Below, in pieces: positions 63,811 through 64,000 of a stretch of 64,000 nucleotides of DNA. The notes below the pieces were generated by a model. That model saw only the letters and a program-made list of their open reading frames with translations, made no database searches and was not told the origin of the DNA. The DNA comes from Rhizobium sp. NXC24. GTDB taxonomy: Bacteria > Pseudomonadota > Alphaproteobacteria > Rhizobiales > Rhizobiaceae. The stretch lies in the NCBI RefSeq assembly GCF_002944315.1, contig NZ_CP024311.1:534501-598500 (forward strand). Reading direction: 5' to 3'. A program made the position numbers and the translations under genes. How positions within the stretch are numbered: position 1 is the first letter of the stretch; each line of letters begins with the position of its first letter.

Positions 63811-64000
63811 ATGGACGCGCTCAATCGCTCCGGCTGCCCGGTCAATCTCACCTTGGAAATCCTGGGTGACCGCTGGAGTTTGATCATCATCCGGGACATC
63901 ATGTTCGGCAATCGTCGGCATTTCCGCGAGCTGCTGCAGAACTCGGAGGAGGGGATTGCCTCCAACATCCTCGCGGACCGATTGAAGCGGCTGGTCGAGC
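63811..64000 (+). CDS. HxlR-family transcriptional regulator (C-terminus outside window)
   Basis: The first 63 codons of a winged-helix regulator: MDALNRSGCPVNLTLEILGD, RWSLIIIRDIMFGNRRHFRE and NILADRLKRLVE are the HxlR signature, including the N-terminal Cys often used for redox or aldehyde sensing (YodB/HypR type). GGAGA precedes the ATG. It is divergent from the RibD/DHFR-like gene, a frequent pairing for regulators of small reductases. Confidence 0.88.
   Translation, partial: MDALNRSGCPVNLTLEILGDRWSLIIIRDIMFGNRRHFRELLQNSEEGIASNILADRLKRLVE

Overview
The window is chromosomal DNA of an alphaproteobacterium of the family Rhizobiaceae, most likely the genus Rhizobium; the species cannot be fixed by eye. 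The evidence is high G+C coding DNA with third-position G/C bias, the frcBCAK fructose transporter, the long alphaproteobacterial form of dCTP deaminase, the gene order phoR-pstSCAB-phoU-phoB, gcrA with CcrM (GANTC) and CtrA-like sites, a SAM-II riboswitch before metZ, a DUF2735 gene divergent from glnII, and a palindromic intergenic element of the kind common in rhizobia. No prophage, insertion sequence, CRISPR array, rRNA operon or replication origin is visible. The window is almost entirely ordinary core genome with a few small accessory patches.

Layout. 0-0.7 kb: a HigBA toxin-antitoxin pair (antitoxin cut by the window edge) with its operator. 0.75-6.4 kb: a sugar-uptake locus, with a ROK regulator and a RbsD/FucU-type mutarotase leftward and frcBCAK rightward. 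6.4-13.7 kb: pyrC, a membrane diguanylate cyclase, a DUF1772/TetR divergent pair, pyrE, a fructokinase and pgi, so that imported fructose can be phosphorylated and enter hexose-phosphate metabolism. 13.9-16.8 kb: fadD, a PRC-barrel protein and a glyoxalase. 16.9-22.4 kb: a yehZYXW-type osmolyte ABC transporter divergent from a LysR-type regulator with two helix-turn-helix segments. 22.4-27.2 kb: small genes (a Tyr/His/Arg-rich exported peptide, an ABM monooxygenase, a TM2 protein, a 26-residue membrane peptide, a methyltransferase), tRNA-Thr(CGT) and a nitronate monooxygenase.

27.2-37.3 kb: a membrane protein of unknown function, ppk2, then the whole phosphate-starvation regulon behind a three-repeat Pho box. 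37.4-43.8 kb: gcrA, argD, argF, hslO, apaG and metZ, with regulatory DNA and RNA between them. 43.8-49.7 kb: dcd, tRNA-Gly(CCC), an acyltransferase, a chemoreceptor with a CheR-type tail, an amino-acid-type binding protein and a TerB-like protein. 49.8-56.9 kb: an S24 (CI/LexA-like) regulator with a degenerate nuclease-fold protein, a DUF952-pyrD pair, a MATE exporter, a CAP-domain lipoprotein and a TPR-methyltransferase. 56.9-64 kb: DUF2735/glnII with a sigma-54 promoter, an AhpD-like protein with an Rrf2 regulator, the helicase and phosphoesterase of the ligase-associated repair set, a RibD/DHFR-like reductase and the start of an HxlR regulator.

No wholly new multi-gene system was found. 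The most promising items are the argD leader with an orphan intrinsic terminator (about 38.1-38.3 kb), the 26-residue membrane peptide at 24.15 kb, the double-HTH LysR regulator at 21.2 kb, the GANTC cluster with a CtrA-like box before gcrA, the near-identical operators before fadD and the nitronate monooxygenase, and the apparently leaderless higBA promoter.
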